Assembly (NCBI GenBank): GCA_021613375.1
Contig: CM038719.1
Location: forward strand, 36,131,747 to 36,195,746
Direction of reading: 5' to 3'
From: Megaleporinus macrocephalus
Taxonomy: Eukaryota > Chordata > Actinopteri > Characiformes > Anostomidae
DNA length: 64,000 nucleotides
Shown here: positions 1 through 10,679 of the stretch, in pieces
How the letters are laid out: each line of letters begins with the position of its first letter
Numbering within the stretch: the stretch's first letter is position 1
Notes under the pieces: generated by a model
Told to the model about the DNA's origin: nothing
What the model saw: only the letters and a program-made list of their open reading frames with translations
Databases searched by the model: none
Translations under genes and position numbers: made by a program

Positions 1-1180
1 CTTCTTTTCCTTCTTCTTTATTCTTTTAAGCACTACTTTATCCTGCAGGTTTCAAAATACCAACATTGATTCACTCCAGAATGTTCTGTCTGACTGTGAG
101 AGGTACGTCTATATAGAGAGTTTGGTTGGATGTATAGTTTCCACTTAGCAAACATTCATAGTCTTCTTTCACTTTTATTTTATAGGATGGCCAAAAGATT
201 TTAATACAAATGACTGTATATGCGACTCTGAGAGCCTGGAATACCGAATCAACCACCAAGTAACATCCCAACAACAACCACATCCTTAAATTAGATCTAT
301 TACTATTTAATCTAGGCTGTCTGGAACATTCAGTGTCCAGTTACTTTTGACTTAGATTAGTTCAAATAAAATGAAGCACAATCAAAATACAATGATGTGA
401 CTGATCATTTTTCCTGCCACAAAATGTATTTTATGACACAAACTAACTAAAAATTCAAGAATTATCATCTTTGTTAAATTACAATTTTTACATACACTAC
501 CAGTCAAAAGTTTGGACACATCTGAACATATATTCTTACAATAATGAAGACACTTTGATCTAAAAGACATAAAGGACGAGTTTAAATAGTGAAGGTGGTG
601 TGTATTTACAAAAATATTTCTAAAAGAAACGTTTTACATTTAATAAAAATAACAATAAATATTTTTTAACACCTATAAACACCTTCAGACTGTTTTTCAC
701 AAACAACAAGATCTCAGCATGTGTACTATTCTTCTTCAGTCCTGTTAGAGAAGCAGCTCATGTGGCTCCTCATGAAGCTGCTGACCAGAATATTAAACAT
801 ATGTAAACCTGCATCAGAGCAAATGAGCTCATTTCTAAAAGACCCTCTAAACATTCTTTAAACACAACCAGATGTTTTATTCTGCTCCAGGAATAATTCT
901 ATACCTCCTATTTTATAGTTTTGATCTCTTCACAATTACTCACTAATATTATTACTATTAAAATAGTACAAATAAGAACAACCTGGCTAGGGGTCTTTGG
1001 CTGGTGTATTTGCTTAGGTCAGAGGAAGAAGGACAGAGACAGTGCTGGAGAAGTTCAGGGACTGTTCTGCACTTCATTTCTTGTCCTCTGCTGCCCCCTG
1101 TGGATGTTCTACTGAATATTCTTCACCACCTGCTGAAACCACTGAATAACATCTCTTAACAAAAATGGACATCTAACAGC
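1..1180. other. Intergenic module A (partial), 3' side of V1
   Basis: No gene is supported here. This is the same module found at about 4.54-5.98, 6.52-7.96, 11.2-12.65 and 22.57-24.03 kb. It contains the motif ACTACCAGTCAAAAGTTTGG at about 495, which resembles a teleost Tc1-like terminal repeat, and ends in the stretch with CTGCTGCCCCCTGTGG that precedes V recombination signals. Short open frames in it are repeated in the other copies but are broken in the more diverged 11.5 kb copy. Confidence 0.7.
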
Positions 1181-1187
1181 AGCTGCA

Positions 1188-1219
1188 GGTTTTTGTACAG
1201 TGTTATATTCATCACTGTG
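1188..1219 (-). other. V1 recombination signal with 16-bp spacer
   Basis: On the minus strand the heptamer CACAGTG (1213-1219) and nonamer ACAAAAACC (1188-1196) are both consensus, but only 16 bp separate them instead of 23. A 7-bp deletion relative to the sister signals explains it. A 16-bp spacer fits neither the 12 nor the 23 rule, so recombination should be poor. Confidence 0.85.
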
Positions 1220-1637
1220 TGTCTTTCGCACAGTAATACACAGCTGAGTCCTCTACTGTCACACCAGACAGTTTCAGATACCCCATGCTGTTAGAATCAT
1301 CTCTGATTTCTATTCTTCCTTGAAAAGACTTTGCGTAGCTACTGCCACTTCGTCCCATCCACTCCAGCGGTTTACCAGCCTGTTGTCTGATCCAGTGTAT
1401 GTAGTAGCTGCTAAAGCTAAATCCAGATGCTCTACAGGAGAGACTCAGAGTTTCTCCAGGTTTTAGCTGAACTGCAGTTTCAATGATTCCATACTTTGAC
1501 ATTTCACACCTGCTGAAACAAGTAAATATTAATTATTAATGATGTATTAATGCTGTTACACAGAAAAACAGTGTATCAATCAGGAACTCACTGCTGAAGG
1601 TGAGCAGTATCAGTAATAAGGAGAGCGTGTTCTTCAT
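1220..1637 (-). pseudogene. IGHV pseudogene V1 (frameshift)
   Basis: Leader exon 1592-1637 encodes MKNTLSLLLILLTFSS and ends at a GTGAGT donor. The V exon is 1220-1509. The V exon is one base shorter than that of its closest relative V7: a base is missing at about 1481, just before the TAVQLKPGE stretch of FR1. The spliced leader frame therefore does not enter the V domain frame. The rest of the domain is otherwise good, with Cys in SLSCR, Trp in IHWIRQ and YYCAK, and a short CDR2 (RSGSSYAK). Together with the defective 16-bp spacer in its recombination signal this makes V1 a pseudogene. Frame loss is seen directly; loss of function is inferred. Confidence 0.85.
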
Positions 1638-1714
1638 GGTGAGTGTTGATGTGACTCTACTGCTCCGCTCAGCTCAGCAGCACATAAGTACTGGATGGAG
1701 ACACAACACACTGG

Positions 1715-1722
1715 ATTTGCAT
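1715..1722 (-). promoter_or_regulatory. IGHV octamer promoter of V1
   Basis: ATTTGCAT on the plus strand reads ATGCAAAT on the minus strand, 77 bp upstream of the V1 start codon. This is the Oct1/Oct2-binding element typical of Ig V promoters. Confidence 0.8.
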
Positions 1723-1724
1723 CA

Positions 1725-3813
1725 TGATGTCATGGAGGGTAATGAAATGTCAGTCAAGCTGTGATTTTAAATGTGTAGTTCAGTAAATTACCAGCTCTGT
1801 TGTGAGTTAAATCAGGTAGTTAATGTATTTTTTATTTTAACAAACTACTTACAATTTACAATATATCACAACCAGTACATTCTGTGTTAGTTGAGATGTC
1901 TGATGCTGTAAATAATAGAGATTTAATTACTCTTGACATAACTATTTTTTCAGTACATTAGAGATTCATGCTGTCTCTGTCTGGAGTGGAGAAATAGTGG
2001 TGCATTAGTGCTTGTGGATATATCTGTATGTGCCTTAGATACAAATTATAAAATGAAGGAGCACAGAATTGATCCCTGAGGTAACCCATGCGTGACAGGT
2101 TCTGCCCTACAGGGGGTGAATTATTGTGACTGGAGTCTTCATTTGGGTAGTCTCGGTACTAAATATAGCATGAAGGCTGCTAAATCAAACCTATGCCTGC
2201 AGGAGGCCTGTTTCAACTGTTCTTATTGGAGGCAACTGTGATCATTTCCAGTAATTCAGTAATAATACAGAATAAAACTAAACTAAAACAGATCAATTAT
2301 TTTAACTAGTTTTCAAAATACTTTTCACTGTGAATGAAACATTTTAGGTGTTGTTGTCTAGTTTATAACATTTGAATGAACACTGTTTAAGTTGTAATTG
2401 TAATTCAATATAAAAAGTCATATGACACATATTTTAAACGCTGGTCTAGTAATCTGTGGACAGTGCTGACCCAACAGGCTTATTCTGTACTTCATTTCTT
2501 GTCCTCTGCTGCCCCCCTGTGGTTGTTCTACTTAACCTTCTACACCACCTGCTGAAGCTCAGACTGAGAATAACATCCCATCATGAACATAAACACTGAA
2601 CAGGTTCTTGTACAGTCTTAATTTAAAAACCTGGAAATAAAGTTTTGAGTCAATTCTGAAGAAGACCTGATGTAGTGTTTATATTAATGTGTGAAAATAT
2701 CAGTACTGCTGAAACTGTTACTATCAGTCTTTTATGAAGTCATATTTTAAATAAAGGTACTTAAGCAAGTTAACTACATACCCAACCTATCATTTACATA
2801 TCATTTACATGTGACATGCACTAATTCATACAGATGTTTCTGTTTAGGGACCCAATAAAAGGACAGCATTCAGCAGCTCATGAGCGAATGGTTGCGCTGG
2901 TAGGTGGAGTTTGTAAAGGACCAAGTTTTATTGTATTCCTGTTAGAACGTCTGGAAAGAATAAATAAGAGTTTTTAAGATGGTAGTAGAATTTAATTGTT
3001 TGGAGTGAATATTTTACAAACCATATCACATTTAAACACTGTATTACTGCAGTCTGTGAAGTGCTTTTGCACTATTCTGTGTTATTTTGTGAACAGACAC
3101 AGTGCTATGAAAAAAAACATGATGTAATATGTCTATAAAAGGAATGTGGGATATGTTCAGTATTTGTTTATACCAATATGTATAAGTACATCCACTGTTG
3201 TACTGCAGAAATTATGAATATTACTGTATAAGTCGAGTAAGTTTTCTTTTCCCAGCATGTTTGTTGTGATGAAACTAACAGTAGACACACCAAAATACAA
3301 ACGAAAGACTGAAACGAAACGACATATACAGAATACACTATGTGCACGTTCACACTGGTGAGTGATGAGCTTTGGTGGAGTATCAGCTACCACCTACTAC
3401 TACCCCAGGTACACGTTCAGTGTCTCAGTAGTAACACTCGACCAAATGCTGTCATAAAGCTAGTCTCTCCTGCAGTCTCTCACACTCAGACTCTACCAGT
3501 GTGTTCACACTAACACTGTGCTCACCTGACGTCCCTCCCTGGACTCGACCAATCAGTAATTACTTCTACCAGCTGGTGCACAAAAATAGTGTGTAAATCA
3601 GTACATACAATATTTGCATTCACTACTACATACACCAGCATGCGTTTCTAGATGCTTCAGTAACTGTATACATTAATACAATGTTAGATGTTCTCCACAT
3701 TGTTTCTCTTTCTTCTGCCCACAGGTACTCCAGAAGCCCCTGTCCCAGGTTAGTGTTGAAGGCAATAGGATTATAAAGTAGTATGAATCAGTATAAGAGA
3801 TGGAGTATAATGA

Positions 3814-3874
<61 letters not shown>

Positions 3875-3945
3875 TACACCACAAAAATTAAATGGCAGGA
3901 TGTGTATATCTCTAAAACCTGGACGGTTTAAATCCTTTCAAGCTT
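1725..3945. other. Intergenic, mostly unique, between V1 and V2
   Basis: No gene is supported. At 2460-2640 lies the usual V 3'-flank (CTCTGCTGCCCCCCTGTGG, then GGTTCTTGTACAG) with no V attached, so it looks like the relic of a lost segment. A 24-bp stretch at 3725-3748 is bounded by a good splice acceptor and donor on the plus strand. The part from about 2.8 to 3.9 kb weakly resembles the 3' flank of V17 at 44.25-45.09 kb. Confidence 0.55.
3817..3870. repeat. (AT)n microsatellite
   Basis: About 27 uninterrupted AT units, directly read. Confidence 0.98.
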
Positions 3946-3951
3946 CAGAGC

Positions 3952-3990
3952 AGTTTTTGTACAGAGTCTCCACAGATATTTATCGCTGTG
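3952..3990 (-). other. V2 recombination signal (variant heptamer)
   Basis: Heptamer CACAGCG (3984-3990), 23-bp spacer, nonamer ACAAAAACT (3952-3960). The heptamer keeps the essential CAC but departs from CACAGTG at position 6. Confidence 0.85.
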
Positions 3991-4438
3991 TGTTTCTCGC
4001 ACAGTAATACACAGCTGAGTCCTCTACTGTCACTCCAGACAGTTTCAGATACACCATGCTGTTAGAACCGTCTTTAGTCATTTCTATTCTTCCTTGAAAA
4101 GACTTAGCGTAGATGTTTCTACTGTCACTATAATAAACATATCCCATCCACTCCAGCGGTTTTCCAGCCTGCTGTCTGATCCAGTCAAAGCCAAAACTTG
4201 AAAACTAATCTAAACTTGAATCCAGATCCTCCAAAGGAGAGACTCAGAGTTTCTCCAGGTTTTAGCTGAACTGCAGTTTGTAATGATTCCATTCTTTGAC
4301 ATTTCACACCTGCTGAAACAAGTAAAATATTAATTATTAATGATGTATTAATGCTGTTACACAGAGAAACAGTGTATCAATCAGGAACTCACTGCTGAAG
4401 GTGAGCAGTATCAGTAATAAGGAGAGCGTGTTCTTCAT
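3991..4438 (-). pseudogene. IGHV pseudogene V2
   Basis: Leader exon 4393-4438 and V exon 3991-4309 are recognisable. The V exon is 319 nt, 10 nt longer than the usual 309. The extra bases fall in the CDR1 region and shift the frame, giving a stop before the WIRQQ stretch. In the upstream frame the first conserved cysteine is replaced by phenylalanine (SLSFGG instead of SLSCRG). Downstream of the insertion the FR2-FR3 part is still readable in another frame: EWMGYVYYSDS..., then VYYCARN. Octamer at 4516-4523. Two independent lesions make this a confident pseudogene. Confidence 0.9.
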
Positions 4439-4515
4439 GGTGAGTGTTGATGAGACTCTACTGCTCCACTCAGCTCAGCAGCACATAAGTACTGGATGGA
4501 GACACAACACACTGG

Positions 4516-4523
4516 ATTTGCAT
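4516..4523 (-). promoter_or_regulatory. IGHV octamer promoter of V2
   Basis: ATGCAAAT on the minus strand upstream of the V2 leader. Confidence 0.75.
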
Positions 4524-4539
4524 CATGATATCATGGATG

Positions 4540-5980
4540 GGAATCAAATATAAGTCATGATGTGATGGAGAAGGTAATATCACACCTCCAGTTCAGTTCA
4601 CTGTTAGAGAGTGCTGGTGGAGGATGGACATCACAAAGCTGCAGAGATGAACTGCTCTCACGCTCTCATGTCTACTTTCCCTGTAACAGCACTTTCATGA
4701 GTAGAACAGAAAATCTTACATACCTGCTTTTACTCTGAATCACATTAATTAATGACCCTATATACTCATATCATTCAGATCATCTTCTTTTTTCTTCTTT
4801 TCCTTCTTCTTTATTCTTTTAAGCACTACTTTATCCTGCATGTTTCAAAATACCAACATTGATTCACTCCAGAATGTTCTGTCTGACTGTGAGAGGCACG
4901 TCTATATAGAGAGTTTGATTGGATGTATAGTTTCCACTTAGCAAACATTCATAGTCTTCCTTCACTTTTATTTTATAGAATGGCCAAAAGATTTTAATAC
5001 AAATGACTGTATATGCGACTCTGAGAGCCTGGAATACCGAATCAACCACCAAGTAACATCCCAACAACAACCACATCCTTAAATTAGATCTATTATAATT
5101 TAATCTAGACTGTCTGGAACATTTAGTGTCCAGTTACTTTTGACTTAGATTAGTTCAAATACAATGAAGCACAATCACAATACAGTGATGTGACTGATCA
5201 TGTTTTCCTGCCACAAAATGTATTTTATGATACAAACTAACTACAAATCCCAGAATTATCATCTTTGTTGAATTATAATTTTTACATACACTACCAGTCA
5301 AAAGTTTGGACACATCTGAACATATATTCTTATAATAATGAAGACACTTTGATCTAAAAGACTTGAAAGATGAGTTTAAATAGTGAAGGTGGTGTATATT
5401 TACAAAAATATTTCTAAAGGAAACATTTTACATTTAAATAAAAATAACAATAAATATTTTTTAACACCTATAAACACCTTCAGACTGTTTTTCACAAACA
5501 ACAAGATCTCAGCATGTGTACTATTCTTCTTCAGTCCTGTTAGAGAAGCAGCTCATGTGGCTCCTCATGAAGCTGCTGACCAGAATATTAAACATATGTA
5601 AACCTGCATCAGAGCAAATGAGCTCATTTCTAAAAGACTCTCTAAACATTCTTTAAACACAACCAGATGTTTTATTCTGCTCCAGGAATAATTCTATACC
5701 TCTTATTTTATAGTTTTGATCTCTTCACAATTACTCACTAATATTATTACTATTAAAATAGTACAAATAAGAACAACCTGGCTAGGGGTCTTTGGCTGGT
5801 GTATTTGCTTTGGTCAGAGGAAGAAGGACAGAGACAGTGCTGGAGAAGTTCAGGGACTGTTCTGCACTTCATTTCTTGTTCTCTGCTGCCCCCTGTGGAT
5901 GTTCTACTGAATATTCTTCACCACCTGCTGAAAAGACTGAATAACATCTCTTAACAAAAATGGACATCTAACAGCAGCTG
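4540..5980. other. Intergenic module A, between V2 and V3
   Basis: No gene supported. Same module as 1-1180, with the Tc1-like terminal motif at about 5287 and the V 3'-flank stretch at the end. Confidence 0.65.
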
Positions 5981-5982
5981 CA

Positions 5983-6021
5983 GGTTTTTGTACAGAGTTT
6001 CCAGAGATATTCATCACTGTG
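5983..6021 (-). other. V3 recombination signal
   Basis: Consensus heptamer CACAGTG (6015-6021), 23-bp spacer, nonamer ACAAAAACC (5983-5991). Confidence 0.95.
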
Positions 6022-6423
6022 TGTCTTTCGCACAGTAATACACAGCTGAGTCCTCTACTGTCACACCAGACAGTTTCAGATAAACCATGCTGTTAGAATT
6101 GTCTCTAGTGATTTCAGTTCTTCCTTGAAAAGATCGTCCCATCCACTCCAGCGGTTTTCCAGCCTGTTGTCTGATCCAGTGCATGCTGTAGCTGCTAAAA
6201 GTGAATCCAGATCCTCTACAGGAGAGACTCATTGTTTCTCCAGGTTTTAGCTGAACTGCAGTTTGTAATGATTCCATACTTTGACATTTCACACCTGCTG
6301 AAACAAGTAAAATATTAATTATTAATGATGTATTAATGCTGTTACACAGAGAAACAGTGTATCAATCAGGAACTCACTGCTGAAGGTGAGCAGTATCAGT
6401 AATAAGGAGAGCGTGTTCTTCAT
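6022..6423 (-). CDS. IGHV segment V3, open but lacking CDR2
   Basis: Leader exon 6378-6423 (46 nt, donor GTGAGT), V exon 6022-6294 (273 nt, acceptor CAG). The frame is open from leader to the recombination signal. Cys in SLSCR, Trp in MHWIRQ and Cys in VYYCAK are present. Between EWMG and SFQGR there is a single residue, whereas V6 has 13: a 36-nt, 12-codon in-frame deletion removes nearly all of CDR2 and its flanking strands. The same deletion is in V4 and V11. It would normally count as an ORF of doubtful function, since the C'-C'' hairpin of the Ig fold would be missing. Octamer at 6501-6508. Heptamer and nonamer are consensus, so it could still rearrange. Confidence 0.85.
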
Positions 6424-6500
6424 GGTGAGTGTTGATGAGACTCTACTGCTCCACTCAGCTCAGCAGCACATAAGTACTGGATGGAGACACAACACACTGG

Positions 6501-6508
6501 ATTTGCAT
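6501..6508 (-). promoter_or_regulatory. IGHV octamer promoter of V3
   Basis: ATGCAAAT on the minus strand, 77 bp upstream of the V3 start codon. Confidence 0.8.
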
Positions 6509-6524
6509 CATGATATCATGGATG

Positions 6525-7965
6525 GGAATCAAATATAAGTCATGATGTGATGGAGAAGGTAATATCACACCTCCAGTTCAGTTCACTGTTAGAGAGTGCT
6601 GGTGGAGGATGGACATCACAAAGCTGCAGAGATGAACTGCTCTCACGCTCTCATGTCTACTTTCCCTGTAACAGCACTTTCATGAGTAGAACAGAAAATC
6701 TTACATACCTGCTTTTACTCTGAATCACATTAATTAATGACCCTATATACTCATATCATTCAGATCATCTTCTTTTTTCTTCTTTTCCTTCTTCTTTATT
6801 CTTTTAAGCACTACTTTATCCTGCATGTTTCAAAATACCAACATTGATTCACTCCAGAATGTTCTGTCTGACTGTGAGAGGCACGTCTATATAGAGAGTT
6901 TGATTGGATGTATAGTTTCCACTTAGCAAACATTCATAGTCTTCCTTCACTTTTATTTTATAGAATGGCCAAAAGATTTTAATACAAATGACTGTATATG
7001 CGACTCTGAGAGCCTGGAATACCGAATCAACCACCAAGTAACATCCCAACAACAACCACATCCTTAAATTAGATCTATTATAATTTAATCTAGACTGTCT
7101 GGAACATTTAGTGTCCAGTTACTTTTGACTTAGATTAGTTCAAATACAATGAAGCACAATCACAATACAGTGATGTGACTGATCATGTTTTCCTGCCACA
7201 AAATGTATTTTATGATACAAACTAACTACAAATCCCAGAATTATCATCTTTGTTGAATTATAATTTTTACATACACTACCAGTCAAAAGTTTGGACACAT
7301 CTGAACATATATTCTTATAATAATGAAGACACTTTGATCTAAAAGACTTGAAAGATGAGTTTAAATAGTGAAGGTGGTGTATATTTACAAAAATATTTCT
7401 AAAGGAAACATTTTACATTTAAATAAAAATAACAATAAATATTTTTTAACACCTATAAACACCTTCAGACTGTTTTTCACAAACAACAAGATCTCAGCAT
7501 GTGTACTATTCTTCTTCAGTCCTGTTAGAGAAGCAGCTCATGTGGCTCCTCATGAAGCTGCTGACCAGAATATTAAACATATGTAAACCTGCATCAGAGC
7601 AAATGAGCTCATTTCTAAAAGACTCTCTAAACATTCTTTAAACACAACCAGATGTTTTATTCTGCTCCAGGAATAATTCTATACCTCTTATTTTATAGTT
7701 TTGATCTCTTCACAATTACTCACTAATATTATTACTATTAAAATAGTACAAATAAGAACAACCTGGCTAGGGGTCTTTGGCTGGTGTATTTGCTTTGGTC
7801 AGAGGAAGAAGGACAGAGACAGTGCTGGAGAAGTTCAGGGACTGTTCTGCACTTCATTTCTTGTTCTCTGCTGCCCCCTGTGGATGTTCTACTGAATATT
7901 CTTCACCACCTGCTGAAAAGACTGAATAACATCTCTTAACAAAAATGGACATCTAACAGCAGCTG
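6525..7965. other. Intergenic module A, between V3 and V4
   Basis: No gene supported. Second unit of the 1985-bp tandem duplication; Tc1-like terminal motif at about 7272. Confidence 0.65.
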
Positions 7966-7967
7966 CA

Positions 7968-8006
7968 GGTTTTTGTACAGAGTTTCCAGAGATATTCATC
8001 ACTGTG
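7968..8006 (-). other. V4 recombination signal
   Basis: Consensus heptamer (8000-8006), 23-bp spacer, nonamer ACAAAAACC (7968-7976); identical to that of V3. Confidence 0.95.
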
Positions 8007-8408
8007 TGTCTTTCGCACAGTAATACACAGCTGAGTCCTCTACTGTCACACCAGACAGTTTCAGATAAACCATGCTGTTAGAATTGTCTCTAGTGATTTC
8101 AGTTCTTCCTTGAAAAGATCGTCCCATCCACTCCAGCGGTTTTCCAGCCTGTTGTCTGATCCAGTGCATGCTGTAGCTGCTAAAAGTGAATCCAGATCCT
8201 CTACAGGAGAGACTCATTGTTTCTCCAGGTTTTAGCTGAACTGCAGTTTGTAATGATTCCATACTTTGACATTTCACACCTGCTGAAACAAGTAAAATAT
8301 TAATTATTAATGATGTATTAATGCTGTTACACAGAGAAACAGTGTATCAATCAGGAACTCACTGCTGAAGGTGAGCAGTATCAGTAATAAGGAGAGCGTG
8401 TTCTTCAT
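8007..8408 (-). CDS. IGHV segment V4, duplicate of V3 lacking CDR2
   Basis: Leader exon 8363-8408, V exon 8007-8279. The V exon encodes the same protein as V3, including the 12-codon CDR2 deletion (EWMGRSFQGR). It is the second unit of the 1985-bp tandem duplication. Upstream of its promoter (octamer 8486-8493) the sequence switches to module B, with the Tc1 fossil, rather than module A, so this marks the right edge of the duplication. The open frame is real; an expressed, folded product is uncertain. Confidence 0.85.
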
Positions 8409-8485
8409 GGTGAGTGTTGATGAGACTCTACTGCTCCACTCAGCTCAGCAGCACATAAGTACTGGATGGAGACACAACACACTGG

Positions 8486-8493
8486 ATTTGCAT
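8486..8493 (-). promoter_or_regulatory. IGHV octamer promoter of V4
   Basis: ATGCAAAT on the minus strand upstream of the V4 leader. Confidence 0.8.
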
Positions 8494-8499
8494 CATGAT

Positions 8500-10061
8500 G
8501 TCATGAACACTTTTCTCATCTTCCTCTTTAAGTTCTGGGGGCAGATTTCTGGTTGAGGTGTTTGAGCAGAGTATTTTCTGAGGACACTTTTTGCCAAAAA
8601 AGTAAATTAATAAATAAACCAACAGTTTATCAATAAGTTCCTCAATAATATCAGCTGCAGTTTTGGTATTGTTTCCTCTACAGTGTATGATGTTATCTTC
8701 CCTGAATGACCTTAAGTCCCTCAAGAGACACTATGTTAAAAACCAGCATGCCTCTGTGATGCCCATCACCACATGGGTTTGGAAACACTTTAATAAATCA
8801 GCACCTTTAATCACTGCAGGCACAAAGTTAAGACTGTACTATGCACAGCAGAAGCTGCTCACTGAGAACGTCCTGCTACTCCACACACTTCTCTGAACTC
8901 TGACCAGTTAACCTTTCAGACTGTTTACAGAACTAATTCACACTGTGCTCCCAGAGATAAAGAGGAAAAGGACTTTCCAGGCTGTTACCAGCATGCAGTT
9001 CACAAGTCAGAGTCTATTATGATATGGGGGTGTATTAGTGCACATGGGCTCAGTAATTAGCCCCACTCCAAAGTCACCATTAATGCTGAAAGATTTATAT
9101 ACACACTGTGATTACCTTCTAGATTACATCATTTTCAGGACCATTCTTGTTTATTTTAACGTGACATCAGTACTGCTGTGTAACCAGAAAGTGCCAGTGC
9201 TAGACCGGCCTGCCTGCAGTCCAGAACTGCCTCCCACATGTGGCATAACATAAAGTTGAAAATGTGATACTGAAGACTCCATACAGTGTTTAACAGAATA
9301 ATGGAAGAAAAATTCACTTTTGAAACGAGATCAATTGATATCCTTAATCCCCAAAAGACTGTAAAGTGCTGCTTGGAGAAAAGATGATGTAACACATCAA
9401 GTAAATATCAAGGTTTTGGGGGCACAATCAAAAATTGGAACTGGCATCAAATTTAGAATGAGTATATATTTAAACAAGAACTACAACAAATGATCAAGTT
9501 AATAAAATAAAAAACATTTTTGTGATTTTAAGTGTTTGTAATTGAATGCAGGTAAAACAAAATGTACTAATGACCAATGTATTTATTTGTCACATAGTGT
9601 ATTTATTTCACTTTTGTAGAACTTTTGTAGAACTGAGATTTATATATATATATCTATAGACATGATCAGCACAGCAGTGACAGCTGAAACCTACATACCA
9701 TGCAGACACAGAATATGAGGGCGTCCAGAATTGAACCTTGAGGCACCCCACAGCTAACAAAGGCAGTGAATGTTAAGTTGTGATAATACAGTATTTGTCC
9801 ACAGTGAGATGTAGTTAGTACCAGTATAATTCAGTGTCTGCAATACTATTAGAAGAAAGACTGGAAAGCTGTATATCATTAGCAGCCATCATTAAATATA
9901 AACATGATGTTGTTCTGATGAACTGTTGGTAATGATGAATCTCAACACACTGCAGCTTATAAACATATAGATACAGTTCGTTCTGCACTTCATTTGATGC
10001 CCTGTGGTTCTTCTACTCAACCTTCTCAAGAATCAACATAAAAGTTTTCAAAGTTTTCAAA
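8500..10061. other. Intergenic module B, between V4 and V5
   Basis: No functional gene. The module contains a Tc1-like transposase fossil (about 8660-9420) and then a stretch (about 9658-10000) that recurs right of the retrotransposon at 20.19-20.53 kb and again at 27.9-28.25 kb. Confidence 0.65.
8660..9420 (+). pseudogene. Tc1-like transposase fossil, copy 1
   Basis: Broken frames keep recognisable Tc1/mariner blocks. Around 9017 the translation reads SIMIWGCISAHG, the block around the second catalytic aspartate region of Tc1 transposases. Around 9205 it reads LDRPACSPELP, matching the LDWPACSPDL block before the final catalytic residue. Around 9330-9390 RDQLISLIPKRL matches the C-terminal part. 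Stops and frameshifts interrupt it. It has been carried along in V-cluster duplications (copies at 15.2 and 26.9 kb). Family assignment rests on these motifs only. Confidence 0.65.
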
Positions 10062-10251
10062 TACTCAGCGGCTCCTCCGTGACTATAAACACGTCCCATC
10101 CACTCCAGCGGTTTTCCAGCCTGTTGTCTGATCCAGTGCATGCTGTAGCTGCTGAAAGTGAATCCAGATCCTCTACAGGAGAGACTCAGAGTTTCTCCAG
10201 GTTTTAGCTGAACTGCAGTTTCGAATGATTCCATACTTTCACATTTCACAC
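10062..10251 (-). pseudogene. Truncated IGHV pseudogene V5
   Basis: Only FR1 to CDR2 remain. The frame runs from the intron acceptor (V exon start 10251) through [17 protein letters not shown] and [15 protein letters not shown]. It then leaves Ig homology at about 10062 into unrelated sequence and a stop. There is no FR3, no second cysteine and no recombination signal. The leader exon is also missing: the intron runs into a remnant of the leader 5' end (AATGGTGGGTGTTG) without leader codons. V13 has the same structure; V9 has the same 3' break but keeps its leader. Confidence 0.9.
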
Positions 10252-10254
10252 CTG

Positions 10255-10640
10255 CTGAAACAAGTAAAATATTAATTATTAATGATGTATTAATGCTGTT
10301 AATGGTGGGTGTTGATGAGCATTTCTAATATTTTTCTTCATTTTATGTTTTGTGTTTTTTTCCCCAAAAATATTAATTGTAAATAAACAGTGTGTTAAAG
10401 CTTATAGATGTGTTTTCTCTGTAGATGAACATTTTATCAGTTAGAAAATCAGCATGGCATTTGACCAGGTGTACCCAAACATTTGCATATGATTTAATCA
10501 CCTGGATTTGTGTTGATTTAAAATTTCTTGTCCTCTGCTGCCCCCCTGTGTTTCTTTTACTTAACCTACTTCACCACCTGCTGAAGCTCAGACTGTAAAT
10601 AACATCCCATCATCAGAATAACCATCTAACAGCAGCTGCA
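10255..10640. other. Short spacer between V5 and V6
   Basis: No gene. It contains an interspersed-repeat-like stretch (GTACCCAAACATTTGCAT at about 10471-10488) and the V 3'-flank of V6. Equivalent to 28.49-28.87 kb. Confidence 0.6.
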
Positions 10641-10679
10641 GGTTTTTGTACAGAGTTTCCACAGATATTCATCACTGTG
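10641..10679 (-). other. V6 recombination signal
   Basis: Consensus heptamer (10673-10679), 23-bp spacer, consensus nonamer (10641-10649). Confidence 0.95.

Larger units (their letters stand above)
4310..8279. repeat. Tandem duplication, two units of 1985 bp
   Basis: The span 4310-6294 recurs as 6295-8279 with a constant offset of 1985 bp. All open frames in the two units translate identically, and every block I compared by eye was identical. Each unit holds one V exon (V3 or V4), the downstream module A and the leader and promoter of the next V. The breakpoints fall at the V exon/leader intron, as expected from unequal crossing-over between V segments. A collapsed or duplicated assembly join cannot be excluded from sequence alone. 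Confidence 0.85.

Noticed and set aside
71..283. A 70-codon minus-strand frame (MWLLLGCYLVVDS...) present intact in four module-A copies, with a hydrophobic start and possible N-glycosylation sites
   Set aside because: In the more diverged copy near 11.55-11.75 kb it is broken by a TGG-to-TGA change, and conservation in the others follows recent duplication. No splice or promoter context supports it.
10481..10488. Perfect octamer ATTTGCAT right of V5 (also near 28.72 kb)
   Set aside because: It lies in a dispersed-repeat-like phrase (GTACCCAAACATTTGCAT) at the wrong distance, with no leader exon between it and V5/V13. Not called a V promoter.
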